Shown in pieces: positions 1 through 11,580 of a DNA stretch of 64,000 nucleotides; the first letter of the stretch is position 1, and each line of letters begins with the position of its first letter. A model generated the notes under the pieces. The model did not search any database, was not told where the DNA came from, and saw only the letters and a list, made by a program, of their open reading frames with translations. The stretch is from Cephalopachus bancanus. Its lineage: Eukaryota; Chordata; Mammalia; Primates; Tarsiidae. Where the stretch lies: NCBI GenBank assembly GCA_027257055.1, contig JAPVLO010001009.1, positions 186,001 through 250,000 of the forward strand, written 5' to 3'. A program made the translations under genes and the position numbers.

Positions 1-496
1 TGATTCTTAAATGATGGTCAGCTAAAATTTGTATCTTCTGCAGAAAAATATGATGAGGCCTAGGCCAGGCAGGGAAACCACACACAATTTCGATCTTAAG
101 AAGTGGGTGGGTCCCTGAGTGCACAGTCTATCATTGACTTAATCTCTTTGGATTAAGCTATCAAGTGCCAACTAGCCCAGAGATTGCTGGCATCTTTGCT
201 GCTGTCCCAGAAGACTCAGCCAGCCACAGGACCCAGAATTGTTCCAAGGAATATTTATGCCAATAAACTGCCACCAGGTGATATACATTCCAGCAGGGAC
301 CAGGATAGATTAAATGTCAGGAACTGTGAGCCTGGAACTCTCTGCTACCTTGTTGTTTATTACTTGCCCTGAGTCATTTCGTTAACCACACAATAACAAG
401 ATTCTGCATTTTGTACTGCTTATACTTTTGGGCCACACATATTTCAGGGATGGTATTTGCAGTATTTTATTTTTTAAAAACATTTATTTTTACTTG
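1..496. other. Unassigned intergenic sequence
   Basis: No repeat, RNA gene or coding exon recognised. The open frame at 184-372 has no recognisable domain. Confidence 0.4.
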
Positions 497-830
497 TAGA
501 GACAGTCTCGCTATGTTGCCCAGGCTGGAGTGCAGCGGTTAGTCACATGGGACCCCACTACTGATCAGCACGAGAGTTTTGATCTACTCCATTTTTTTTT
601 TTTTTTTTAGTGCAGAAGTCATTTATTAGGAATAACAACGGGTCTCGACCTGCTCCATTTTTAACCCGGGCTGGTTCATCCCTCCTTAGGCAACCTGGAG
701 GTTTCCTGCTCCTGAGAGGTCACCATATTGATGTGAACTTAGTATGGACATGCAATCGGCACAGCCCAGTACAACCCAGAACTCCTGGTCTCAAGCAATC
801 CTCCCACCTCAGCCTATCGTGTAGCGGGAG
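497..830 (-). pseudogene. RN7SL pseudogene: 7SL (SRP) RNA retropseudogene, interrupted
   Basis: The reverse complement follows 7SL RNA, including the S domain absent from Alu (for example ACTGATCAGCACGAGAG at 560-576 and CTTAGGCAACCTGGAGG near 685-701). The 3' end lies at about 497 next to an A/T-rich tail, as in an L1-mobilised copy. The 5' end is cut about 30 nt short at 830. A 50-bp insertion at 597-646 splits the copy. 7SL is the signal-recognition-particle scaffold RNA; this decayed copy is not expected to function. Confidence 0.88.
597..646 (-). mobile_element. Polyadenylated ERVK-like LTR transcript fragment (retrocopy)
   Basis: Inserted in the 7SL pseudogene. On the minus strand about 38 nt match the polyadenylation region of the LTR at 36516-37329 (compare 36644-36682), contain AATAAA, and end in a poly(A) run 597-608. 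It is flanked by a 16-bp duplication (581-596 and 647-662, two mismatches). This is the signature of an L1-mobilised, strongly 5'-truncated LTR RNA. Confidence 0.75.
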
Positions 831-968
831 TCAAATCTCCTTTTACCTTCCTCTTATAAGGATACATGTGACTTTCCCCAGGGTAAGATCCTTAACTTAA
901 TCACACCCGCAGTCTTATTTTTTTTTGCCATTTAAGGTATTGTTCACAGGTTCCAGGCATTTACAGTT
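831..968 (-). mobile_element. MaLR-type LTR fragment
   Basis: Parallels 2890-3010 (CCTCTTATAAGGAT, CCCCAGGG, TTCACAGGT). Antisense piece of the same ERVL-MaLR LTR family; the 7SL copy sits at its broken edge. Confidence 0.55.
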
Positions 969-1385
969 TTTCAAAACTCAAATGATCATTTCTGGTAAGC
1001 ATCTTCCAGCATACAACCTTTTTATTACTAATGACTCTGTATAGCAACAATATCAAAAAGGGCTCTTTTAGCTTTGAATTGTGTGAAAACAACAAAAGAA
1101 CTCTTGTCAGTTATGGAACTAGCACACGGAATGAGAACACTGCCCTCACGTGTCATTACCTACTGCAGATGGTCGCATGGCAAGGAGGAGCTCTGCTGAA
1201 AACACTCATTCCCCTCCCCACCTCCACCCGCCTCCAGTGAACGCCCTTACCGAGGTTGATATGCCTGAGAACAGGCTGTGTTCTGGTCCCATTTCATTTT
1301 GTGCTGTCCAAACTCCACGGTGCCTCTTATGTCTTGCCCCACTCAGGTCTACGTGCAGCAGGATATCACTTTTTTTCCTTCGATT
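969..1385. other. Unassigned intergenic sequence
   Basis: Nothing recognised; short open frames here lack domains. Confidence 0.35.
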
Positions 1386-1665
1386 TCTTTTTTGGAGTTA
1401 GAATCTCACTCTGTTGCCTAGGCTGGAATGCAGTGGCACAATCGTGGCTCACCACAGCCTTGAGCTCCTGGGCCCAGGCCATCCTTCCACCTCAGCCTCC
1501 CAGGAAGCTGGGACTACAGGCATGCACCACCATGCTCGGCTAATTTTTGGTAGAAAAAGGTCTTGCTCTGTTGCCTAGACTGGTCTTGAACTCCTGGGCT
1601 CAAGCAGTCCTCCCTCCTCGGTCTCCCAAAGTGCTGGGATAACAGGCATGAGCCACCATGCCTGT
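1386..1665 (-). mobile_element. Alu, dimeric, antisense
   Basis: Both arms are present, from TCTCACTCTGTTGCC to GAGCCACCATGCC. Older J/S-like sequence rather than the young local subfamily. Confidence 0.9.
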
Positions 1666-2104
1666 ATGTCACTTTCTTGTATCTTTAGCCTTTTGCAGAA
1701 ATCCTGTCTTTAGTTTCCAAAATGCACCTTAAGGAAGCTTTGGAAGACCTCTGTTCCCTTCAGTACACTCTACAAAGGCAGATGGCTATTGCGGAGTGCC
1801 TGAGGAATGAGTCTTCCCTCTCTTCCTCCCCTTACGTTCCCTCCCTTCTCCTGGCCCAGGGGCCCTCTCGTGTCTCTAGTATGGGCTCTTTGTTTGCTTT
1901 CTTCAGTGCCCTGTAAGAATATGCTTTCAGTTCTGCTCTTTTGTGTTGCGCATATTGCCAGCCAACACAGAAAGGGTGAACTTCTCCTTTGATGGAAAAA
2001 GATTTTCTAATTGAGATCTAAGCTGAAAACCAGTGCTTCTTAGGACAGAGACCTGTGTTTTGTGACTTTGAGGTTTAACATCTCAACATTTTTCCTGACT
2101 GCTA
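1666..2104. other. Unassigned intergenic sequence
   Basis: No recognised element; short open frames only. Confidence 0.35.
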
Positions 2105-2236
2105 AAGCTTTAGTTACTTAAAAATTTTCATTTTTAAAATATACATACAGTAAAATGTACTCTCTTTGGTATACAGTTTTATGAGTTTTGACAAATAGAG
2201 TGTATAAACCACTATCACAATCAAGATTCATAACTG

Positions 2237-2382
2237 TGCTGGGTGTGGTGGCTCACACCTGTAATTTCATCACTTTGGGAGGTTGAGGTGGGAGGATTGC
2301 TTGAGGCCAGAAGTTTGAGTCCAGCCTGGGCAACAAAGACCCTCCCCACCTCTACCAAAAAAAAAAAAATATTAAAAACAGG
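2237..2382 (+). mobile_element. Alu left monomer (FLAM-like)
   Basis: Only the left arm is present (GGCTCACACCTGTAATTTC to CAGCCTGGGCAAC) followed by an A-rich tail. Inserted in the antisense L1. Confidence 0.8.
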
Positions 2383-2628
2383 GTTTTTTTTTTAGGTTGC
2401 CCTTCACCCCTTCACTTCATAATCAACCTTAACCCCTGGTAACCACTAATCTGTTTTCTGGTCCTATAGTTTTGCTTTTTCAATAGCATAATAATGTTAC
2501 CTAAGCAGAGTCATGTACTTCTGAGTCTAGGTTCTTTCACTGAGCAGAATGTATCTAAGATTCAGTCATACTGTACACATTGTAGCCCGTTCCTTTTTGT
2601 GGCTGAGTATTATTCCGTTGCGTGGCAT

Positions 2629-3035
2629 ATTTGTTTCCTGTGGCTGCTCTAACAAACGGCCACGTTTGGTGGTTTAGAGCAGCAGAAATGTCTTCTCCCA
2701 CAGTCCGCAGGCCAGGAGTCCAAAGTCAGTAATACTGAGCCAAAATCAAGGTGCTGGCAGAGCCTCTGGAGACTTTAGGGGCAGATCCATTCCTTGCCAG
2801 CTTCTGGTGGTTGCCACCACTCCTTGGCTTCTGACCATAACACTCCCATCTCAGCCCCTTGGCCACAATGCCTCCTCTTCTGTCTGGGGTCAGATCTCCT
2901 TTTGCCTTCCTCTTATAAGGATTCATGTGACTCTCCCCAGGGCAAGATCTTTGACTTAGTCACACCTGCAGTCCTTTTATTTGTCATTTAGGGTAACATT
3001 CACAGGTGTCAGATATTAGGACAAGATGTCATCTA
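2629..3035 (-). mobile_element. MaLR-type solo LTR, antisense
   Basis: From TTTCCTGTGGCTGCTCTAAC to CACAGGTGTCAGATATTAGG, the inverted form of an ERVL-MaLR (MLT/MST-like) LTR. Same family as 831, 55150 (opposite strand) and 61237. Flanked on both sides by old L1. Confidence 0.65.
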
Positions 3036-3480
3036 GGTGGGTCTAAGTGGCTACGGGTCATTTATTCATTCATCCATTGAAGGACATTTGGGTGGTTTCC
3101 AGTTTGGGACAATGACAAATGACGCTGCTATAAATATTTTATAAAGGTTTTGTGGGAACGTAGGTTTTCGTTTCTCTTAGATAAATGTCTAGGAGTGAGA
3201 TTACTGGTCCAAATAGTAGTATATGTTCAACTTTATAAGAAACTGACAAACTGTTTCCCAAAGTGTTTGTGCCATTTTGCATTCCCACCAGCAATATGTG
3301 AGAGGTTTGATTCTTCCACATTCTTGAAACAGTCGTAGAGTCAGTTTTTCTAATTCGAACCATCCTGGATAGGTATGTAGTGGTGTCTCTTTGTGGTTTT
3401 AATTTGCATTTCCCTAATGACTAGTAAGGTTGAGCATTTGTTCATGTGTTGAAATTTTGATGTCGCATCATTTTATGCCC

Positions 3481-3794
3481 TCTCTCACTTGGCTATATTT
3501 TCACTTAGCTCTCTAGATGTAATAGTTTAGATGTAATTAACCGCTTAGGTGAAAATCTTAGAATGATTAGCTTCTTGTGGAATTAAAACTACCAAGTAAC
3601 TTTCAATATTGAGGAATTCTATCTATACAAATGAGCCAATGCAATATTCAAAAAATATACCCAAGGCACATGGTTAGCATGAGGTAATTAATAAGATTGA
3701 AAAAGAGTATGTCCATGATGTACTTTTTAATCCTTATGGACCTGTTTGGATTAACATACTAATTCAGAGAACTTTCCTTTCAAAAATCTGAGAG
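3481..3794. other. Unassigned AT-rich sequence
   Basis: No recognised element. Confidence 0.35.
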
Positions 3795-4555
<761 letters not shown>

Positions 4556-4750
4556 TGAGAGTCACTATCCTTGATTGCATATTTACGCTATTATTCCTGA
4601 CACTGTTACAAACACTTGACATACATGAACTCAATCTTTACAACTATCCCAAGAGCAGGTATTCTTTTTATCCCCATTTAATGAATGAGGAGATTGAGAT
4701 GCAAAGAGGTTAAGCAACTTGCCCAAGGTCCCAGTGCAGGATCACACTGA
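4556..4750 (-). mobile_element. MIR SINE
   Basis: Antisense MIR core: ATCCCCATTTAATGAATGAG, then GAGGTTAAGCAACTTGCCC. Confidence 0.75.
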
Positions 4751-4849
4751 GGCAGATGGCTGTCACGATGTCAGGTGGCGGCTGCTGTCCGGGGGCTGTC
4801 ACTATGGCTCCAACACCCACCAGAGACCAGCCTGGCTGTGAAGCTTTTC

Positions 4850-4950
4850 AAAAGGATGACCCAGACCCCACCCCCAGAATTGTGGTTCTGTCGGTCTGGA
4901 ACCTGCATTGCTTTTGTAGATTTCCCAGGTGATTCTGAGTATTTGTTGGG
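4850..4950. mobile_element. MER5A-like hAT fragment
   Basis: The phrases CCCCACCCCCAGAATTGTGG and CCAGGTGATTCTGA are typical of MER5-type elements. Orientation not resolved. Confidence 0.45.
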
Positions 4951-5689
4951 TCACCAACGTCAGGTTTCCTGCTGGTGATGCAGCAATGTCTTTTCACTTG
5001 CAGATTGTTACTGAGTTCCTCCTCACGGTGACATGGGGTTAAGACCACACGTGTTCCTGATCGTAGATGTGTAATTTGTCAAAGTCAGGTTACCACTTCT
5101 CTTAAAAGTTTCCAATTCAGTGAGTGGAAGTCAGGGTTCGCATTTTGCTGATGTGTGATACTTATCATACCTGAGCTTGGCCTCCATTACAACATATTTT
5201 AATTGTTATGCGTAGCGATCATCTATGCTTATTCCCAAAGTAAGGCTTATACTTGCATTTACTTTCATGGTAAATGTTGATGACCAGATTTATATTTCCA
5301 TCCCAGACTTTGAGCCCCCAGCCTACAAATCAAATTGAAGAGAGGAGACTTCTTCTTGGAAGAAGCTCAGACTGAACACGTCTGACACCGATGGGTCACA
5401 CACCACACCCCAGCCAAACCAGTTTCTTCTCCTAGATTCCCTTTCTTGGTGAACGGCCCCACCACCCGCAAGCCAGAGCAGGGGGTCATTTGGATATGCT
5501 GCACCCCCCACTTTCCATGACCCGACAGTCACCGCTTCCCACAGCCTCCCCTTCCCGCTGCTACTGCTTCAGCTCACGCAGGGGTCTCCGGGACTCATCG
5601 TTGTCAGAGTCCTTTCTCTTTCTTTCTTTTCTTTCTTTCTCACCATTGGAGAAAGTGCACGCTTTTGGACCAAGGATAACTTTCTGGGG
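4951..5689. other. Unassigned sequence with short TTTC repeat
   Basis: Nothing recognised apart from a short (TTTC)n tract near 5619-5642. Confidence 0.35.
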
Positions 5690-5970
5690 GGAGGTGTCAC
5701 ACTCTGTCACCCAGGCTGGAGTGCAGTGGCACAATTAGAGCTCACCACAGCCTCAACCTCCTGGACTCAGGTGATCCTTCCGCTACAACCTCCAGAGGAG
5801 CTGGGACTATAGGCGTGTGCCACCGCACCCAGCTAATTTTTTAATTTTTTTGTAGAGACAAGGTCTCACTGTGTTGCCCAGGATGGTCTCAAACTCCTAG
5901 CCTTGAGCAATCCTCCCGCCTCAGCCTCTCAAAGTGCCGGGTTAACAGATGTGAGCCACTACACCTGGCA
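5690..5970 (-). mobile_element. Alu, dimeric, antisense
   Basis: TGTCACCCAGGCTGGAGTGC through GAGCCACTACACCTGGC; both arms present. Confidence 0.9.
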
Positions 5971-5979
5971 GTCAAGCCT

Positions 5980-6620
5980 AACTTTTAAAACACGCTGTAT
6001 TTCAAATATACAGCTGAGTACAGAGAAGAACAAACAGCTGTGCTCAGACTACTTGTTTTATCAAAATCCTCACATTGTCATGTTTGCCGATTTACTTAAA
6101 GAAATATACAGATAAACCCATCTTGACGAGCCCGTCCCCCGGTTCCTAAGTCCCTTCCTCCCCAGCACAGGCTCATGAATTTGTTGTTATCAATCTCATG
6201 TATGTTATATACTGTCTCTGGATATTTATACATCCATAAACAATGTAAAGTGTTGCTGTGCAAGTTTTTAGATGAGATCGAGTGCATTCAGGGTGGCATG
6301 GCCCTAGACTGTGCAAGTGTTTAAACTTTACTAAGATGACATCAGATGGATTAATTCCTCTGCAGCCTGCTTCCTCCAGTCAATTTTATTTCTTCTTCCT
6401 GTTGTCGCAGGTTGCTATAATTCATTCATTTTAGCTCCCATATGGTATTCCATTACAGGACTACACTACAACCTATTTACGTGTTCTCTGCTGAAGGATG
6501 TTGAGGAGTTGTGCTAATATAAACAGTGGAGCAGATGTTGGGGTTTCTCCAGGCTATATTCTCCGAGCAGTATCACTTTCCCATCTCCAGAGCCAGAGAG
6601 ACACATAGTTTCCTGCTTCC
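5980..6620 (-). mobile_element. Old L1M-like fragment, antisense
   Basis: Diverged antisense L1 3' phrases, such as TATGGTATTCCATTACAG and the following decayed ORF2-end sequence. Boundaries approximate. Confidence 0.5.
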
Positions 6621-6639
6621 TAGACTCTAACCTTGCAGA

Positions 6640-6950
6640 GCAAGGTTTCTGAAATGCAAATCTGGTCCTGCCATTCCTCTGCTAGGGAAGAGCCCCACCA
6701 GTCCTCTAGAGGACGCATGGGCCCCTGGGCTCTGGGTTCTGCTCTGTTGCCCTCTTCCGCTCCTCTCCTCACCCCAGGACTCACCCAGGGCTCCACTAAC
6801 TGCTTCCTGCTTCCCTAAGATGTCCCGTGGGTCTGTCAACCCCCTTGGACCTTCTTTTCTCTTTCCAGAACTGCCCTGCCCTCACCCCATCTCCTCTCTC
6901 CCTCGTCATGAAACACCAAGTAGATTTTTCAAGAGCCACCTTTTCACTGG
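6640..6950 (+). mobile_element. L2-like LINE fragment
   Basis: GAAATGCAAATCTGGTCCTG and the C/T-rich body resemble L2 ORF-end sequence. Family call tentative. Confidence 0.4.
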
Positions 6951-6954
6951 CCTC

Positions 6955-7310
6955 TCTTCAACTGCCAGAGGTCATTGGTTTGAATCCAGCTCCACTACTA
7001 ACTGACTCGGGCAAATCTTTATACTTCCTGAAGCTAGTTTTTCGTCTATGAAATGAAGAGAATATAAATCAGCCAGGCGTGGTGGTGCACACCTGTAGTC
7101 CCAGCTACTTGGGAGGCTGAGGCAGGAGGATTGCTGAGCCCAGCAGGTCCAGGCTGCAGTGAGCCATGATGGCATCACTGTACTACAGCAGAGGCAACAG
7201 AGTGAGATCCACTCAAAAAAATTTGATTATCGATCTTGACTTTGATTATTGAATTTGGCCTTTGACATAGAGCATTTTATACAGTGCTTGACAATAAATG
7301 CTTGTAGCTC
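6955..7310 (+). mobile_element. MIR SINE split by an Alu arm
   Basis: MIR core GGTTTGAATCCAGCTCC at about 6977, and the 3' part with ACAGTGCTTGACAATAAATG at about 7280, lie either side of the Alu arm at 7071-7221. Confidence 0.65.
7071..7221 (+). mobile_element. Alu right monomer (FRAM-like)
   Basis: A single arm beginning GCCAGGCGTGGTGGTGCAC and ending in a short A-rich tail. Lies within a MIR. Confidence 0.75.
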
Positions 7311-7359
7311 TTGGTTATTCACCTATGAAAGCATTTACTAGAATTATTTCCTTTTTTCT

Positions 7360-7500
7360 TGTTAGCTATTTCTTTACGTATTTCTCTCCCTCCACTAGTA
7401 TGAAGTCTTTCAAAGTCTGAGACCCTTCTAAGTCACCTCTTTATCACCAGCATGGACCTGATGCAGAAAGGTCACAAAATAGATGTTGAGTGAATAAGTG
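7360..7500 (+). mobile_element. L2 3' end
   Basis: The ending AGATGTTGAGTGAATAAGTG resembles the L2 3' terminus. Confidence 0.4.
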
Positions 7501-7521
7501 GGTGGTTTGGGGGACTCTCAG

Positions 7522-7917
7522 AGCTGCTGGTTTAAAAAAGAGGAGGGATTAAATATTTTGCTGTAGATGGCATCCTGTTTCCCCTGAAAAACACAACTTC
7601 TAGTGCCTCTACTTTTGTTTCCCTTTTATCTTCAGCGCTTCTTACAACTGTTTTCTTTCTTTAAGTTGGTAATGATTTATGTAGTTCTATTGGTAAACAG
7701 TGTTAAAAGAATATGTTTTGCCACTCAGCTGTTGCCCAGGGAAAAGGTTTGTGTAAAACAAAATAAAACAAAAGCCTGGCAATTCATTTGGTTTTGTTGC
7801 TTACTTATAATCTTATTGGGGCCTGAATTAACACCCAGAATTTTAATGAAAAGGCAGGGGCAATGTCTCAAATCTGAAGACATATTATGAGTATAAATTT
7901 GTTAGTAGAAAATACAA
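7522..7917. other. Unassigned sequence
   Basis: No recognised element; a 95-codon frame at 7603-7890 lacks a domain. The last bases form the left TSD of the next Alu. Confidence 0.3.
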
Positions 7918-8208
7918 GCCGGGCTCGGTGGCTCAGCCTGTAATCCTGCGCCTTTGGGAGGCTGAGGTGAGTGGATTGCCTGAGCCCGCGGGTTCGAGAC
8001 CCGCCTGGGCCACTTGGCGAGACCTCATCTCTACAATAAATCAAAATATCAGCCAGGCGTGGTAGTGCGTGCCTGTAGTTCTAGCTACTTGGAAGGCTGA
8101 GGGAGAAGGATCACCGGAGCCCAGCAGGTCGAGGCTGCGGTGGCCGGGAGAGGCCACTGCACTCCAGTCTGGGTGACAGAGTGAGACTCCAACTCAAAAA
8201 AAAAAAAA
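7918..8208 (+). mobile_element. Alu, young local subfamily
   Basis: Diagnostic AGCCTGTAATCC, ACAATAAATC linker and GACTCCAACTC 3' end. The B box sits in a perfect 5-bp stem with 7-nt loop (7988-8004). TSD AGAAAATACAA on both sides. Confidence 0.93.
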
Positions 8209-8271
8209 AGAAAATACAAATAAAGAAGCTTCTCACATCTTTATAATAAAAATAAAAAAGAAGCAGCTTCT

Positions 8272-8425
8272 GCTGAGCGTGGAGGCATGTGCCTATAACC
8301 TCAGCTCTTTGGGAGGCCAAGGCAGGAGGATTGCTTGAGCCTAAGGAGTTGAGGCTGCAGTGAGCTATGATTGTGTCACTGCGCTCCAGCCTGGGAAACA
8401 CAGTGAAACCCCCTCCCCCAGAAAA
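8272..8425 (+). mobile_element. Alu monomer
   Basis: Single-arm element from TGAGCGTGGAGGCATGTGCC to CCAGCCTGGGAAACACAG, without a linker-joined second arm. Confidence 0.75.
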
Positions 8426-8427
8426 GC

Positions 8428-9228
8428 TCCTGACCTAGAGGAAAGTGGTCAAACAGGAGCCAAACAGGTAGGAAGATGACATTCTTTTAGCCTGCCTTCC
8501 TCCATCGGGATCTTCTTTGGCACTTGGAAATCAGGAGCCGACCACAACACTGAGTGCTGCAGGGCTCCTCAAACATTCTGCACTGTCCCCCAGGCTGGAC
8601 GCCCTGCGTGCCCTGCCTACGGCACAGCTGCTTCCCTACAGTGTAGCGGCCTTCGCTGAGTCCCTGGGACAGAGGAAGCCCAGAAGCAACCCTGCGAGCT
8701 CCCTCCTAGGCCCTCCGCCTCCCCAGCCCCACCCCCCCACTCCCTTCCAGCAGCAGACTTCAGAGAGAGCTGGTGTCATCACTGCCATCACGCCTGCTGC
8801 ACCGCGCCTCCTGGGACAATGGCTGTCTGGACACGCCCGAGCGTGCTCGTCGTGCTGGCTGTCAGGCACCACGAGCCACCCTGATGGCCACAGTCTGGCC
8901 GTCAGCCCTGGGGCAGGAGCGGCGTCCCGAAGGGAGGACTCCCAGTGATTGGAATGGACACCCAGCTTCCCCTCCCTGCTGGCCCCAGGTGGTCAAGTCC
9001 CAGCATGTTCCAGCCTGGATCTCATCCAGTCCCCACCACTGTCACTTCTCATCTGTCACACTTTGCTTATTTTTTCTCCTTTCTTTCCTCTTTTTGAATC
9101 CTGTGAGTGACCTTGTTTCTGCCCCCATTTCCTTATTTCTTTGTCTATGAGTTTGGCGTGTGTGTATATATGTTTCTAATAGAAACCCATTAGAGCAATA
9201 CAAAGACCTTAAATATTCCACAGTTTAG
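8428..9228. other. GC-moderate sequence without recognised repeat
   Basis: Contains a 143-codon plus frame (8517-8948), Pro/Ala/Ser-rich with no recognised domain, in CpG-poor DNA. No splice structure could be argued. May be unique DNA or an exon of something unrecognised. Confidence 0.3.
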
Positions 9229-9509
9229 TGTTGTTGTCAGGGTCTCACTCTGTCACCTAGGCTACAGTGCAACAGCACAATCCCAGCTCACCGCAGCCTC
9301 CACCTTCTGGGCTCAGGTGATTCTCCTGTTTCAGCCTCCTGAGCAGCTGGAACTACAAGCATATGCCACCACACCTGGCTAACTTTTTTATTTTTTGTAG
9401 AGACTGGGTCTCGCTATGTTGTCCAGGCTGGTCTTGAGCTCCTCAAGCAATCCTCCTGCCTCAGCTTTCCAAAGTGCTAGGATTGTGAGCATGAGTTAAC
9501 ACTCCTGAT
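9229..9509 (-). mobile_element. Alu, dimeric, antisense
   Basis: Starts GGGTCTCACTCTGTCACC and ends in a diverged left arm; old copy. Confidence 0.88.
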
Positions 9510-9603
9510 TTGTAATTTAGTTCTTTAACTCCATGAATAATATATCATTTTTATAGCTAATATTATTCAAATTGACCCATACTCTTTCTATTTCTTTGCT
9601 TAC

Positions 9604-10054
9604 TGAGGCAGGGGCCCTTCTGAAAATGCAGAAAAAGGAGAAATAAGTTACTTCCTGCTTCTTTGTGCTTTCTCTTTTTTGGGCTTTTTACTTTGGCAGA
9701 CTACATGTTCAAACTTTTGGCAGAATCCAATCAGGATAGTGATCTTGTAAACCAATCAGCAAATAGGACATGCAAATGAAATGATTATGTAAAACCAATC
9801 AGCGTGTAACATGTAATGCTAACTGCAGCCTCAAGTTACAAAATATCCAATCAAATGAATAATGCTAAACTGTAACCTTATAAGGGAGACAAAGGGGTTA
9901 CAATGTGAAGAAACAATATATAAGGCAATGCCTCGCTGCATTAGGGGCTCAGTCTTTGGATGCGAATCTGCTGAGCCAGTGCGAGCATGAATAAACGCTG
10001 TTTCCTGGCAAAGATGCCTCGGTGTCCTGTTTCTCTGTGGAAGATTTCTGCTAC
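9604..10054 (+). mobile_element. Solo LTR, ERV1-like
   Basis: 451 bp starting TG and ending CA. Ordered promoter-like parts: four CCAAT motifs (about 9728, 9752, 9793, 9848), an octamer ATGCAAAT (9770-9777), a TATA-like TATATAAG (about 9918), then AATAAA (about 9990) about 65 bp before the end. Flanks TTAC / TTAT could be a decayed 4-bp TSD, consistent with class I. No internal viral genes. Confidence 0.7.
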
Positions 10055-10065
10055 ATTATGATGCC

Positions 10066-10475
10066 TTCTTTATTTTTTCCTTAATTTTTTGCTTTTATTT
10101 TAAAGGTATAGGGTACAATTCAGGGTTAGGTATACAAATGGTCATTATACAGGTACAGTTTGGGCCTTCCTTTGGTCCCCACTTCACCTGGTTTGAGATC
10201 AGGTACTCTGACTGATGAGGTGTACCCCCCACCCCGGCAGTTTCCCACTACTGCCCATCCCATCCCTTTCTTATAATATCATGATAATCGTTCAGGGTCC
10301 ACCTATGAAAGAGGACATATGGTACTCAGTTCTTTGTTTCTCTGAGAGATCACTGAGTATTATAGACTCTAAATCCATCCACGTTGCTACAAAGTTCATA
10401 ATTTTGTCCTTCTTTATGGTTGTATAATATTCCATCAAAATGTTCCACATTTTAAAAATCCGGTCCACCTTCAAT
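10066..10475 (-). mobile_element. L1 3' end, lineage-type, antisense
   Basis: Antisense 3' UTR (ATAGGGTACAATTCAGGG) and ORF2 end (TTCTTTATGGTTGTATAATA). Same 3' terminus family as 35230, 58975 and 59184. Confidence 0.8.
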
Positions 10476-11260
10476 GGGAAGCACGATATGATACCTTCTT
10501 ATCTCTCACATCTTTTATATGGAGTTAAATTCCATCTGTGCCAATAATATTCTTTAGACTTTGCTTTAGTATAGGACTATTTACAGTTCGTGTCCATATT
10601 AAAATGTCTTTTTTTCTGCTTTCATTCTTGAAAAATAGTTTCACAAGGTACACAATTCTAGACTGATGATTATTTTCTCTGTTGAGAATTTGGCTACTGA
10701 CCTTTCCTTCTGAGTAACCTCGCCTTTGTTCTGGCTGCTTTGAACCTCTCTCTTTGCTATTGTTGTGCAGTTTCACTGTGGGGTGTCTAGGTATAGATCA
10801 CTCTTTATTGATGCTATTTAGGATTCATCAGACAGCTGAAATGTGGGCATTAGTGTTTTTCATTCCTTTGGAAAATCATCAGTCATTTCTTTTTAGATAT
10901 TGCCTCAATCCTATTTCCCTCCTTTCCTTTTGGAACTCCTATTACGTGTATGTTAGACCTTCTCACTTTCTGTCTCTGATGCCTTTCATATTTTCCATAT
11001 TTCTGCCTTTCATTGCTGCATTCTAGATGCTTTCTTCATCTCTACCTTCCAGTTTCTCTTCTACAATATGAAGTTGAGTTTTTTCAATTATTTTATTTTT
11101 TTCACTTCTAGAAGTTTTAATTGTTTTTTTCAAAACTGCTTGATTGCTTTTATAGTGTCATGCTCTTTATTTATATTTTAATGCCTTATTTTTAATGGTT
11201 TTTTTGGCAATAAATCCAAAAGTTAGCTGGGCATGGTTTTGTAATGTTTTAAATGAGAAT

Positions 11261-11580
11261 AGGCTGGCCATGGTGGTTCATGTCTGTAATCCCAGCACTT
11301 TGGGAGACCGAAGCAAGAGGATGGCTTAAGGCCAGGAATTCAAGACCAGCCTGGGCAACATAACAAGACCTCGTCTCTACAGTAAATAAATAAATAAATA
11401 AATAGATAGATAGATAGATAAATAAATTAGCTAGGTGTGGCGGTGCACGTCTGTAGTCCCAGCTACCCAGGATGCTAAGGTGGAAGAATCACCTGAGCCC
11501 AGAGGTTGAGGCTGCAGTGAGCCATGATTGTGCCACTGCCCTCCAGGCTCCAGAGTGAGACTCTGATTCAAAAAAACAAA
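11261..11580 (+). mobile_element. Alu, dimeric, with expanded linker repeat
   Basis: Full dimer whose middle A-rich linker has expanded into (TAAA)n and (TAGA)n (about 11381-11428). TSD AAATGAGA flanks it. Confidence 0.9.
11381..11428 (+). repeat. (TAAA)n(TAGA)n microsatellite in Alu linker
   Basis: Tetranucleotide runs replacing the middle A-rich linker. Confidence 0.9.

Larger units (their letters stand above)
2105..3480 (-). mobile_element. Old L1 (L1M-type) fragment, antisense, interrupted
   Basis: Antisense L1 3' sequence at 2105-2236, 2383-2628 and 3036-3480, including the usual antisense ORF2-end phrases (for example CATTCCCACCAGCAATAT at about 3280). It is split by an Alu left arm and by a MaLR LTR, both therefore younger. 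Not coding. Confidence 0.65.

Noticed and set aside
7988..8004. Possible tRNA gene at the T-arm-like hairpin
   Set aside because: No acceptor stem or anticodon arm; it is an Alu B box.
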